The notes beneath the pieces were generated by a model. The model worked only from the letters and a program-made list of their open reading frames with translations, was not told where the DNA came from and did not search any database. Both the position numbers and the translations under genes were made by a program. Source: Avimonoglobus sp965151315 (lineage in GTDB: Bacteria; Bacillota; Clostridia; UBA1381). From it: DNA of 42,452 nt. The stretch covers positions 1 to 42,452 of the forward strand of contig CBCTZG010000015.1 of the NCBI GenBank assembly GCA_965151315.1, in the 5' to 3' direction. Below, one piece after another: positions 33,828 to 41,704 of this stretch; position 1 is the stretch's first letter; each line of letters starts with the position of its first letter.

Positions 33828-34613
33828 ATGGAGAACAATGTTCTATTGGCCCTGGGCCTGACGGTCATTGCCGGCGTATCCACCGGGCTGGGCAGCATTT
33901 TAGCGGTTTTTGCGAAGCGCAGCAATACAAAATTTTTAGCCTTTTCCTTAGGGATGTCCGCCGGCGTGATCATCTATGTGTCTATGGTAGAGATTTTTTC
34001 CAAATCCAGAATATATCTGACAGACGCCTTAGGCGCGGTTCCCGGCTCCTGGATTTGGGTGCTTTCATTTTTTGCCGGGATCGTGATCATTGGCCTGATT
34101 GACTTTTTTATCCCCTCCTCAGAAGGGGATATCGGGAGTCTGAACCGGGATACAAAAGAGAAAAGCTTAGAGCGGATGGGGCTCATGACCGCCATGGCGA
34201 TTATTATACATAACTTTCCCGAAGGGATGGCGACGTTTACGTCAACCTTAAAAGAGCCCCATGTGGGGATTGCCATTGCCGTTGCCATGGCAATCCACAA
34301 TATCCCCGAGGGGATTTGCACCTCGCTGCCGATTTACTATGCCACAGGCAGTAAAAAACGCGCCTTTTCCATATCGTTCTTCTCCGGCCTGACAGAGCCA
34401 TTGGGCGCTGTTTTAGGCTATTTTATGCTCCGCCCGTTTTTCAGCGATACCATGTTTGGGATCCTGTACGGCGTTGTGGCCGGCATAATGATGTTCATTG
34501 CCCTGGAGGAGCTTTTGCCGATGGCCCACGAATATGAAAAAAGCAAAATTACAATCATTGGCGTGGTAATTGGTATGGGGGTAATGGCCGTCAGCCTATT
34601 GCTATTTATGTAA
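33828..34613 (+). CDS. zupT: ZIP-family metal transporter (ZupT-like)
   Basis: 261 residues with eight hydrophobic segments. The metal-site motifs are present in helices IV and V: HNFPEG (His128) and HNIPEG (His157). This is the arrangement in ZupT, which imports Zn and also Fe or Mn. The loop between helices III and IV (IPSSEGDIGSLNRDTKEK) is short and lacks a His-rich stretch. The leader hairpin at 33787-33816 hides its ribosome binding site. The 3' end overlaps the predicted trmH promoter. Metal specificity cannot be read from the sequence. Confidence 0.9.
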   Translation: MENNVLLALGLTVIAGVSTGLGSILAVFAKRSNTKFLAFSLGMSAGVIIYVSMVEIFSKSRIYLTDALGAVPGSWIWVLSFFAGIVIIGLIDFFIPSSEGDIGSLNRDTKEKSLERMGLMTAMAIIIHNFPEGMATFTSTLKEPHVGIAIAVAMAIHNIPEGICTSLPIYYATGSKKRAFSISFFSGLTEPLGAVLGYFMLRPFFSDTMFGILYGVVAGIMMFIALEELLPMAHEYEKSKITIIGVVIGMGVMAVSLLLFM

Positions 34614-34627
34614 AACCTGTGTATAAT
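34599..34627 (+). promoter_or_regulatory. Promoter for the TrmH-family gene, inside the zupT 3' end
   Basis: TTGCTA (34599-34604), 17-nt spacer, TATAAT (34622-34627). Expected start near 34634, placing the long hairpin at 34638-34674 at the very 5' end of the transcript. Confidence 0.65.
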
Positions 34628-34637
34628 AGAAAAAAAG

Positions 34638-34674
34638 CGTCTCAAACAGCCGGATGCTCCGGCCGTTTGAGGCG
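34638..34674 (+). promoter_or_regulatory. Long hairpin: trmH 5' leader and/or zupT terminator
   Basis: CGTCTCAAACAGCCGG (34638-34653) pairs with CCGGCCGTTTGAGGCG (34659-34674), 16 positions with one G-U and one mismatch, loop ATGCT. It is preceded by an A-run, not followed by a T-run, so as a terminator it fits the minus strand better. On the + strand it may protect the trmH mRNA 5' end. Confidence 0.55.
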
Positions 34675-34700
34675 GCAGTCTGGACACGGGAGGCAGGGCG

Positions 34701-35471
34701 ATGGTCACGGAGATTACCAGTGCGAAGAACAATACATATAAATATTTCAAGTCCCTGGGTCAGAAAAAGGCCCGGACAGAACACGGCGTTTATACGGTGG
34801 AGGGAATCAAATCGGTTTCCGACGCTGTGCGGGCGGGAATGGACGTTCGGGCGGTGGCAGCGGCAGCGGGTTTTTCCGTGCCGCCGGCGCTTGCGGGAAT
34901 CCCGCTTTACCGGCTGCCGGACAAGCTGTTTGACGGCCTATGCGACACCAAAACACCCCAGGGGATTCTGGCTGTGATCGGGATGCCGCCTGCGGCGGAT
35001 TTTTTGCCGGTGGATAACGGCATATATATCTACTGCGACCGGGTGGCGGATCCGGGGAACGCTGGTACCATTATCCGGACCGCGGACGCGGCCGGCGCAG
35101 ATGGGGTTTTATTTTCCCCGGGCAGCGTAGATCTGTACAGCCCGAAAACCGTCCGGGCCAGCATGGGTTCCTTTTTCCATATCCAAACAGCGGCGGAGAC
35201 AGGGCTGGACAGACTTCAGACTATGCGGCGGGCTGGGTATCAGATCCTATGCGCCATGCTGGGCGAAGAAACCATGGATTACCGGCAGCCGGATTACACA
35301 CGGCCGACGGTGATCGCCCTGGGGAACGAGGCCAACGGCGTCAGCCCGCAGGCGGCGGCCATGGCGGACCGATTGGTGAAAATCCCGATTTTCGGCCGGG
35401 CGGAATCTTTAAATGTGAGCGTGGCCGGGGCGATCCTTTTATATGAAGCAGCCCGCCAGCGGAAAAAATAA
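34701..35471 (+). CDS. TrmH/SpoU-family RNA 2'-O-methyltransferase
   Basis: 256 residues. An N-terminal substrate-binding domain (ITSAKNNTYKYFKSLGQKKAR...YTVEGIKSV) precedes the knotted SPOUT methyltransferase domain. The three family motifs are clear: DRVADPGNAGTIIRTADAAG, TVIALGNEANGVS and IPIFGRAESLNVSVAGAILL, which form the AdoMet site and the trefoil knot. It methylates a ribose in rRNA or tRNA. The exact target (for example 23S rRNA in RlmB-like proteins) cannot be fixed. The ribosome binding site GGGAGG lies 7 nt before ATG 34701. It appears monocistronic with its own promoter. Confidence 0.92.
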   Translation: MVTEITSAKNNTYKYFKSLGQKKARTEHGVYTVEGIKSVSDAVRAGMDVRAVAAAAGFSVPPALAGIPLYRLPDKLFDGLCDTKTPQGILAVIGMPPAADFLPVDNGIYIYCDRVADPGNAGTIIRTADAAGADGVLFSPGSVDLYSPKTVRASMGSFFHIQTAAETGLDRLQTMRRAGYQILCAMLGEETMDYRQPDYTRPTVIALGNEANGVSPQAAAMADRLVKIPIFGRAESLNVSVAGAILLYEAARQRKK

Positions 35472-35481
35472 GATGATTTTA

Positions 35482-35510
35482 TTGACATTTTGAAATCTGC
35501 CGATTATAAT
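35482..35510 (+). promoter_or_regulatory. Consensus sigma-A promoter for dprA-topA-trmFO
   Basis: TTGACA (35482-35487), 17-nt spacer, TATAAT (35505-35510): a perfect match in both hexamers. Start expected near 35517, 58 nt before dprA. Confidence 0.9.
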
Positions 35511-35574
35511 AAAGGACATAGTGCATAAATATTAAGGTAGAAACCGGCAAACAAAGGATAAAGGGGAACTGGCG

Positions 35575-36726
35575 ATGGACAGGACAAAATACTGGGTATG
35601 GCTTACAAATTTGCCGAATATCACGCCGGAAAAGATTACGGCGCTTTTAGACCGTTTCGGCACGATAGAGGAAATTTACAAGGCCGCGCCGGAGGATTAC
35701 CAGGATGTGGGCGGCATTGGCAAACGGGAAAGTATATCCCTGTCTTACAAGGATTTAGCGGGTGCGGAAAAGATCATGGAGCGGACGATGACTGCCGGCG
35801 CCCGGATTATTGATTATGACAGCGGGGAATACCCGGACTGCCTGCGGGAGCTGCCGGATCCGCCCTATGTATTGTATGCCAAGGGGCGGCGGATGGATTG
35901 GGACAGGCTTTTGATGATCGCTGTAGTCGGCACCCGGCAGTGCAGTGAGTATGGCCGTGTTGCCGCCCAGCGGATCTGCAGCGATCTGGCAGGCGCCGGG
36001 GTGACTATTGTCAGCGGCATGGCCCGGGGGATTGATTCCCAGGCGGCGCGGGCGGCCCTGCGGGCCGGCCGGGAAACGATCGCTGTGCTGGGCTGCGGCA
36101 TTGACATCGTCTATCCGCCAGAAAACCAGGAGCTGATGGAAAAAATTATTGAAAACGGGCTTGTCCTGACGGAATATCCGCCCTTGACTCCAGCGCTGGG
36201 GCATCACTTCCCAGCCCGGAACCGGATCATCAGCGGGCTTGGCCGGGGCGTTTTAGCTATTGAGGCGCCGGAGCGCAGCGGTACGCTGATCACGGCGGAC
36301 TATGCAAAAAACAGCGGCAAGGATGTATTCAGCGTACCGGGCAGTATTTTTAAAGCTGGCTGCCGGGGGACAAACCGGCTGATTCAGCAGGGCGCCAAAG
36401 CGGTGATGTCTGCGGCGGATATTTTAGACGAATACCCGGCTGAAGCGGCTATGCTGCGGGAAGCGCGGCTGGCCCAGGCAGCGCCGCCGATACAGGAGAA
36501 TAAGACGGTTTCGAAAGCGGAGCTGGCGGCAAATCCCCGGTATCAAAATCTGCGGGATGAGGAAAAATGCATTATGGAGCTTCTTCTGGAAAAGAATATG
36601 CATATAGATGATATTGTAAGAGAACTGCAGCTGCCTGTGGGCACGGTCAACCCGATGCTTGCTATGATGGAAATGATGGGGTATATCCGGAAGCTGCCGG
36701 GGAATTATTATAAACTGAATTTATAA
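35575..36726 (+). CDS. dprA: DNA-processing protein DprA (Smf)
   Basis: 383 residues. DprA binds incoming single-stranded DNA and loads RecA during natural transformation, and is also widely kept in bacteria not known to transform. It has an N-terminal helix-hairpin-helix part (ITPEKITALLDRFG) and a Rossmann domain with AVVGTRQCSEYG, VSGMARGIDSQAARAAL, VLGCGIDIVYP, FPARNRIISGL and ERSGTLITADYA. A C-terminal winged helix ends LPVGTVNPMLAMMEMMGYI. It is the first gene after a perfect promoter and is followed by topA after 29 nt, a dprA-topA order common in Firmicutes. Confidence 0.96.
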   Translation: MDRTKYWVWLTNLPNITPEKITALLDRFGTIEEIYKAAPEDYQDVGGIGKRESISLSYKDLAGAEKIMERTMTAGARIIDYDSGEYPDCLRELPDPPYVLYAKGRRMDWDRLLMIAVVGTRQCSEYGRVAAQRICSDLAGAGVTIVSGMARGIDSQAARAALRAGRETIAVLGCGIDIVYPPENQELMEKIIENGLVLTEYPPLTPALGHHFPARNRIISGLGRGVLAIEAPERSGTLITADYAKNSGKDVFSVPGSIFKAGCRGTNRLIQQGAKAVMSAADILDEYPAEAAMLREARLAQAAPPIQENKTVSKAELAANPRYQNLRDEEKCIMELLLEKNMHIDDIVRELQLPVGTVNPMLAMMEMMGYIRKLPGNYYKLNL

Positions 36727-36755
36727 AAATTAGAAATCAGAGATCGGAGGGCGGC

Positions 36756-38831
36756 ATGGCCAAGAAAAAGCTTTTAATTGTAGAGTCGCCGGCAAAGGCT
36801 GGGACGATCAAAAAATATCTGGGGAAGGATTATTCCGTGATGGCGTCCATGGGGCATATCATTGATCTGCCGAAGAGCCAGCTTGGCGTTGATATCGAGC
36901 ACGATTTCCAACCCCGCTATATTACTATCCGGGGGAAGGGGACGCTTTTGAACCAGCTGAAAAAAGAGGCGAAAAACGCGGACGAGATCTATCTGGCGAC
37001 AGACCCTGACCGGGAGGGCGAGGCGATCAGCTGGCATTTGGCCAACGCCCTGCAGATTGACGTAAATTCCGACTGCCGGGTGACCTTTAACGAGATTACA
37101 AAAAACGCGGTCAAAGCGGCCATCAAGGAACCCCGGAAAATTGATATGGACTTGGTAGACGCCCAGCAGGCCCGGCGGGTGTTGGACCGGATTGTGGGCT
37201 ATAAAATCAGCCCGATCCTTTGGGCAAAGGTGAAAAAGGGCCTGTCTGCGGGCCGGGTGCAGTCGGTAGCCACGCGCCTGATCTGCGACCGGGAGGAGGA
37301 AATTTTAAATTTCACGCCCCGGGAGTATTGGTCTGTGGAGGCGCTGCTGACTGATCCGAAATCCAAAAAGGATTTTACGGCTAAGTACTATGGAAAAGAC
37401 GGTAAAGAAGCGGAGCTTGCTACCGGTGCGGAAGCGGACGCGGTGATCCAGGCAGTGCGGGGCGCGGCGTTTGTTGTAAAGGCCATAAAGCGGGGCGAAG
37501 TCAGTAAAAACCCGCCGCCGCCGTTTACCACCAGTACTCTGCAGCAGGACGCCTCCCGGAAAATCGGCTTCAGCGCCGCAAAGACTATGCAGACGGCCCA
37601 AATGCTGTATGAGGGCGTAAACCTAGGCTCTAAGCTGGGGACGGTGGGTCTGATCACCTATATGCGTACCGACTCGCTTAGGATATCTGATGAGGCCCAG
37701 GCGGAGGTCATTGATTATCTGACCCGGGAATTTGGCAGTGAATACGTACAAAAACGGAACTATAAGGCGAAAAAAAACGCCCAGGACGCCCACGAGGCCA
37801 TCCGCCCCACTAGCGTCCTGATCAAGCCGGCGGATATCAAGGAGAAGCTGACGGCGGATCAGTATAAGCTGTATAAACTGATCTGGGAACGGTTTGCGGC
37901 CTGCCAGATGGCGGCTGCGGTTTACAATACCATCAGCGCGGGAATCGAGGCCAACGGCCACACCTTCCGAGCCGCCGGATCCAGCATAAAATTCAAGGGC
38001 TTTATGGCGGTATACACCGAAGGCAGCGACACTAAAGAAAAGGAAAAGGATAAAATGCTGCCCAATATTGCCGAGGGGCAGCAGCTTAATCTAAAGGATA
38101 TTGCGGGCCGGCAGCATTTCACCCAGCCGCCGCCTCGGTTCACGGAAGCGACCTTGGTCCGGGAATTGGAGGAAAACGGAATCGGGCGGCCCAGCACCTA
38201 CGCGCCGACCATTTCCACCATTATCGCCAGAGGCTATGTGGTGCGGAACAAAAAGCAGCTGATCCCTACGGAGCTGGGCATGGTTACCACGGATATTATG
38301 AAAAACAATTTCAAAGATATTGTAGACGTGGAATTTACGGCCGGCATGGAGGAAGAGCTGGACGAGGTGGAGGAAGGAAAACGCCAGTGGGTCAAGGTCT
38401 TAAAGGAATTTTATCCGGCGTTTTCGGAGAATTTGGAAAAGGCCATGCAGGAAATCGACAAGATCCAGATCAAGGATGAGGAATCCGATGTGATCTGCGA
38501 GAAATGCGGACGGCATATGGTGTATAAACTCAGTAAATACGGGAAGTTTTTGGCCTGTCCTGGTTATCCGGAATGTAAAAACACAAAACCCATCCGGGAG
38601 GGGACGGGAGTTGCCTGTCCTAAGTGCGGCGGGGAGATCCTGGTGAAAAAATCCCGGAAGGGAAAGGTTTACTATGGCTGTGAAAATTCGCCCAAATGTG
38701 ATTTTATGGCCTGGGACGCCCCGGTAAAGGATAAGAAGTGCCCCAAATGCGGCGGGATCCTGTTTGAGAAAAAGGGAAAGAACAAGAAAATTTTCTGCGC
38801 TACGGACGGGTGCGGCTATGAGGAACGGTGA
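36756..38831 (+). CDS. topA: DNA topoisomerase I (type IA)
   Basis: 691 residues. Relaxes negative supercoils through a transient 5'-phosphotyrosine. The TOPRIM domain has LIVESPAKAGTIKKYLG and the metal-binding DPDREGEAI. The active-site Tyr is Y302 in GLITYMRTDSLRIS. Three C-terminal four-cysteine zinc fingers follow: CEKCGRHM...CPGYPEC, CPKCGGEI...CENSPKC and CPKCGGIL...CATDGC. The ribosome binding site GGAGGG lies upstream of ATG 36756. trmFO starts 5 nt after the stop. The set dprA-topA-trmFO is a conserved Firmicutes cluster. Confidence 0.97.
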   Translation: MAKKKLLIVESPAKAGTIKKYLGKDYSVMASMGHIIDLPKSQLGVDIEHDFQPRYITIRGKGTLLNQLKKEAKNADEIYLATDPDREGEAISWHLANALQIDVNSDCRVTFNEITKNAVKAAIKEPRKIDMDLVDAQQARRVLDRIVGYKISPILWAKVKKGLSAGRVQSVATRLICDREEEILNFTPREYWSVEALLTDPKSKKDFTAKYYGKDGKEAELATGAEADAVIQAVRGAAFVVKAIKRGEVSKNPPPPFTTSTLQQDASRKIGFSAAKTMQTAQMLYEGVNLGSKLGTVGLITYMRTDSLRISDEAQAEVIDYLTREFGSEYVQKRNYKAKKNAQDAHEAIRPTSVLIKPADIKEKLTADQYKLYKLIWERFAACQMAAAVYNTISAGIEANGHTFRAAGSSIKFKGFMAVYTEGSDTKEKEKDKMLPNIAEGQQLNLKDIAGRQHFTQPPPRFTEATLVRELEENGIGRPSTYAPTISTIIARGYVVRNKKQLIPTELGMVTTDIMKNNFKDIVDVEFTAGMEEELDEVEEGKRQWVKVLKEFYPAFSENLEKAMQEIDKIQIKDEESDVICEKCGRHMVYKLSKYGKFLACPGYPECKNTKPIREGTGVACPKCGGEILVKKSRKGKVYYGCENSPKCDFMAWDAPVKDKKCPKCGGILFEKKGKNKKIFCATDGCGYEER

Positions 38832-38835
38832 TGGC

Positions 38836-40134
38836 ATGGTCAAGGTGATCGGCGGCGGGCTGGCGGGCTGCGAGGCAGCCTGGCAGCTTGCGAAGCAGGG
38901 AATTGACGTGGCCCTGTATGACATGAAGCCTAAAAAATTCTCCCCAGCCCACCACAGTGAAAAATTGGCGGAGCTGGTATGCTCCAACTCTCTGAAGGCA
39001 GAGCGGATTGAAAATGCCTGCGGCCTGTTAAAGGCGGAGATGCGGCTGTTCGGCGCTCTGATGACGGAGGCGGCGGAGCTTGCCAGGGTTCCGGCCGGCG
39101 GCGCGCTGGCGGTAGACCGGGAGATTTTTTCCGGCTACATCACGGAAAAAATCGAAACCCATCCCCGGATCACAGTGATCCGGGAAGAGGTCAAGCATAT
39201 TGACCCGAATGAAGCCGCTATCGTGGCCACCGGGCCGCTGACCTCCGACAGCCTGTCCGCGGAGATCCAAGAACTGACGGGTACGGAGAATATGTATTTT
39301 TATGACGCCGCGGCACCGGTGGTTACCCGGGAAAGCATTGATATGGACAAGGTGTTTTACGGGGCGCGGTACGGCCGGGGGACAGCGGACTATATTAACT
39401 GCCCTATGATCCAGGCGGAATATATGGCGTTTTATCAGGCGTTGGTCAGTGCGGAAACAGCGCCTTTGAAGGCCTTTGAAAACCAGACGGTATTCGAGGG
39501 GTGTATGCCGGTAGAGGTGATGGCTAAGCGCGGGGAGCAGACCCTGGTATTCGGCCCCTTAAAGCCTGTGGGGCTGGTAAACCCAAAAACCGGCCGGGAC
39601 GACGCCTACGCGGTGGTGCAGCTCCGGCAGGATAATCGGGAGGCGACCTTGTACAACCTGGTGGGGTTCCAGACAAATTTGAAATGGGGCGAACAAAAAC
39701 GAGTATTTTCCATGATCCCCGGGCTGGAGAACGCGGAATTTGTCCGGTATGGGGTCATGCATAGGAATACATATCTGCAGGCGCCCCAGGTATTAAACCG
39801 ATTTTACCAGATGCGGGCACATCCCAATATATTTTTCGCCGGACAGATCACCGGCGTGGAGGGATATGTAGAATCTGCGTCCAGCGGAGTTTTAGCCGGA
39901 TTTAATATGGCCCGTCTGCAAAAAGGCGAGCCCATGCTGGAGCCGTCTGACCAAACCGCTATTGGCGCGCTGCCATTGTATATTACCAACCCAGGCCTGA
40001 GCCGGCTGCAGCCGATGAACGCCAATTTTGGTATTATCGCCGGATGGCCGGAACGGATCCGGGGCGGCAAGGCCCAGCGGTATCAGCGGATTGCCCAGAG
40101 GGCGCTGGAAGTATTGAAAGGAGCGTTACAATGA
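38836..40134 (+). CDS. trmFO: tRNA (uracil-54-C5)-methyltransferase TrmFO, folate/FAD-dependent
   Basis: 432 residues from ATG 38836, 5 nt after the topA stop. A longer frame reaches into topA but lacks the family's start (VKVIGGGLAGCEAA). The enzyme makes ribothymidine at tRNA position 54 using methylene-tetrahydrofolate and FAD. The FAD dinucleotide fold has GGGLAGCEAAWQLAKQG, and the conserved segments SEKLAELVCSNSLKAER and the C-terminal FFAGQITGVEGYVESASSG are present. The stop overlaps the next start (ATGA). Coupled expression with topA is suggested by the spacing. Confidence 0.96.
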   Translation: MVKVIGGGLAGCEAAWQLAKQGIDVALYDMKPKKFSPAHHSEKLAELVCSNSLKAERIENACGLLKAEMRLFGALMTEAAELARVPAGGALAVDREIFSGYITEKIETHPRITVIREEVKHIDPNEAAIVATGPLTSDSLSAEIQELTGTENMYFYDAAAPVVTRESIDMDKVFYGARYGRGTADYINCPMIQAEYMAFYQALVSAETAPLKAFENQTVFEGCMPVEVMAKRGEQTLVFGPLKPVGLVNPKTGRDDAYAVVQLRQDNREATLYNLVGFQTNLKWGEQKRVFSMIPGLENAEFVRYGVMHRNTYLQAPQVLNRFYQMRAHPNIFFAGQITGVEGYVESASSGVLAGFNMARLQKGEPMLEPSDQTAIGALPLYITNPGLSRLQPMNANFGIIAGWPERIRGGKAQRYQRIAQRALEVLKGALQ

Positions 40135-40694
40135 ATAAAAAAATTGGAATTATTATTGCCAGCTGTGTGGCCGCTGTTGTGATTATTGGCGGCGCGGTTT
40201 GGTATCTTGCCGCGGGGAATCAGAACAAGGAAGATCCCAAAAATGCTAAAAATGTTTCCGCCATTGTGGATACAGAAAATTCGCTGACTGCGGAAGACGA
40301 GACGGGAAATGCCCAGAGCTCGGATCAGACTGCGCGGCCCGCGGGTCAGAGCCAGAATGACGGGCAGACAAGCCCAAACGGGGGAACAGCGGCGACAGCA
40401 GCGCCGCAAAAGGTGACGCCCACGTTTATGTATTTTGTGACGAATGCGGATCAGGAATCTGAGGCGGTGCAAACAGCACTGGATACCCTGAAAAAGGAAT
40501 ATGAAGGCAGGGTTATATTTGATATTAAAAACGTAGACGAAGACCCAGAACTGTTAGAAAGCTTTTCGTTTGTGAAAGGGAATACCCCGGCGCTGATCAT
40601 GCTGGACACGAATAACGACATCTGCAATATGCGGCTGCGGAACACGAATATAGAGGAATTAAAAGCTTCGATTGAAATCGGGCTGAACCCATAA
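40131..40694 (+). CDS. Membrane-anchored thioredoxin-fold protein lacking the CXXC motif
   Basis: 187 residues from ATG 40131, which overlaps the trmFO stop and has AAAGGAG 7 nt upstream. An N-terminal membrane anchor (~4-27) is followed by a Ser/Gly/Thr/Gln-rich disordered linker (~30-95) and a thioredoxin-like domain (~97-187). The strand TFMYFVTN, then NADQES (105-110), takes the place of the usual WCxxC, so no redox-active Cys pair exists. A likely cis-Pro (P153) is kept in NTPALIML. One Cys (165) remains near the end. It probably faces the outside and acts in binding rather than thiol exchange. The function is unknown. It ends at a strong terminator. Confidence 0.7.
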   Translation: MNKKIGIIIASCVAAVVIIGGAVWYLAAGNQNKEDPKNAKNVSAIVDTENSLTAEDETGNAQSSDQTARPAGQSQNDGQTSPNGGTAATAAPQKVTPTFMYFVTNADQESEAVQTALDTLKKEYEGRVIFDIKNVDEDPELLESFSFVKGNTPALIMLDTNNDICNMRLRNTNIEELKASIEIGLNP

Positions 40695-40726
40695 AAATAT
40701 CCCCGGAATATCCGGGGATATTTTTT
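40695..40726 (+). terminator. Terminator closing the dprA operon
   Basis: AATATCCCCGG (40696-40706) and CCGGGGATATT (40712-40722), perfect 11-bp stem with a 5-nt loop, then T-run to 40726. The reverse strand also has A/T-rich flanks, so it can serve the convergent DUF378 gene. Confidence 0.9.
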
Positions 40727-40931
40727 AATGGCGTTCTTCCAGCGGCGCCTTGTGGCGAAACAGCGTATATACGCTCCACAGTCCGGCTAACCCAACGATG
40801 GTATAAATGATCCGGGCAAAAACAGACAGCTGTCCGCCCAAAAGCGTACCGATTACGTCAAAGCCGAAAATGCCGATACTGCCCCAGTTCAGGGCGCCGA
40901 TGATCACCAATATCCATGAAACCATATCCAT
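40725..40931 (-). CDS. DUF378-family small membrane protein
   Basis: 68 residues from ATG 40931, chosen because GGAGG lies 8 nt upstream; a longer frame adds 10 residues without a site. Two membrane helices flank the family signature WILVIIGALNWGSIGIFGFDV, followed by YTIVGLAGLWSVYTLF. DUF378 (YuzA-like) proteins are widespread and of unknown function. The gene is convergent with the preceding operon and stands alone. Confidence 0.88.
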   Translation of the reverse strand: MDMVSWILVIIGALNWGSIGIFGFDVIGTLLGGQLSVFARIIYTIVGLAGLWSVYTLFRHKAPLEERH

Positions 40932-41042
40932 GTTCTTATCCTCCAAATTCATTTTATACACTCAGTATCTCCGGATTTTCCTCGAATAAACTGGTAATAT
41001 TTGCATGATTTTTTTTATATACTGTTAAAAAGAGGTGGCGGT

Positions 41043-41477
41043 ATGAAAAAAATGCTTTTATATATTTCCGCTGTAGCAGTCATTATGACGATTACTGCAG
41101 TTTGTCTGGTTTTTGCGAAGGATGATGATTCGCGCAACATTGAGTTTTTGGCCGAATATGGCTGGGAGGTGCAGACGGAAGCCATTGAAGTTGAAAAAGT
41201 GGAAATTCCCGCTCAGTTTGACGATGTGTACAATAACTATAACCAAATTCAAAAACGGGCTGGGCTGGATCTGGCCCCGTATAAGGGGAAAAAAGGTGTC
41301 CGCTATACATATCTTGTTTTGAATTATCCTGATGACGTAGATGAGCCTGTCCGGGCAAACCTGATTTGTATCCAGGGCGAGCCGGTAGCCGGAGATATTA
41401 TGACGGTGAGCATAAACGGGTTTATGCATTCGCTAAATTATCCAAAAAACGGCGCTGAAACTGCTGGAGAGCTATAG
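41043..41477 (+). CDS. DUF4830-like exported or membrane-anchored protein
   Basis: 144 residues from ATG 41043, with AGAGGTGG upstream; the frame extends further upstream without support. A hydrophobic N-terminal segment (~4-24) may be a signal or anchor. The rest matches what I recall of DUF4830: FLAEYGWEVQTEAIE, then IPAQFDDVYNNYNQIQ and YKGKKGVRYTYLVLNYP. A short strand-rich tail holds ICIQGEPVAGDIMTVSINGF. Function is unknown. Related small proteins occur in Clostridia next to housekeeping genes. It is monocistronic and ends before a strong terminator. Confidence 0.75.
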   Translation: MKKMLLYISAVAVIMTITAVCLVFAKDDDSRNIEFLAEYGWEVQTEAIEVEKVEIPAQFDDVYNNYNQIQKRAGLDLAPYKGKKGVRYTYLVLNYPDDVDEPVRANLICIQGEPVAGDIMTVSINGFMHSLNYPKNGAETAGEL

Positions 41478-41538
41478 GCGGAAGAATCTTGCACAGGGCA
41501 GGCAGTTCAGACTGCAGAGCCCTAAAAGCAATCTTAAA

Positions 41539-41567
41539 AATAACCCCCCATCCGGGGTTATTTTTTT
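41539..41567 (+). terminator. Intrinsic terminator after the DUF4830-like gene
   Basis: AATAACCCC (41539-41547) and GGGGTTATT (41554-41562) with a 6-nt loop, then a run of T to 41567. The remaining spacer to 41704 contains only a -10-like element. Confidence 0.88.
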
Positions 41568-41663
41568 ATATTCTTTTAAAATTACGCAAAATATTGTATG
41601 CAAACGATTGATTTGTTCACAATTTGTTCTTATTTTTTACACGGTGATGAAACATGACATGCG

Positions 41664-41669
41664 TATAAT
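41664..41669 (+). promoter_or_regulatory. -10 element upstream of the HlyD-type adaptor gene
   Basis: A perfect TATAAT 35 nt before the TTG start. No good -35 is found 16-18 nt upstream (TTTACA at 41636-41641 is 22 nt away), so it may need an activator. Confidence 0.4.
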
Positions 41670-41704
41670 AAATTCTGAAATGAACACAGAGGGAGGACAC
41701 CAAA

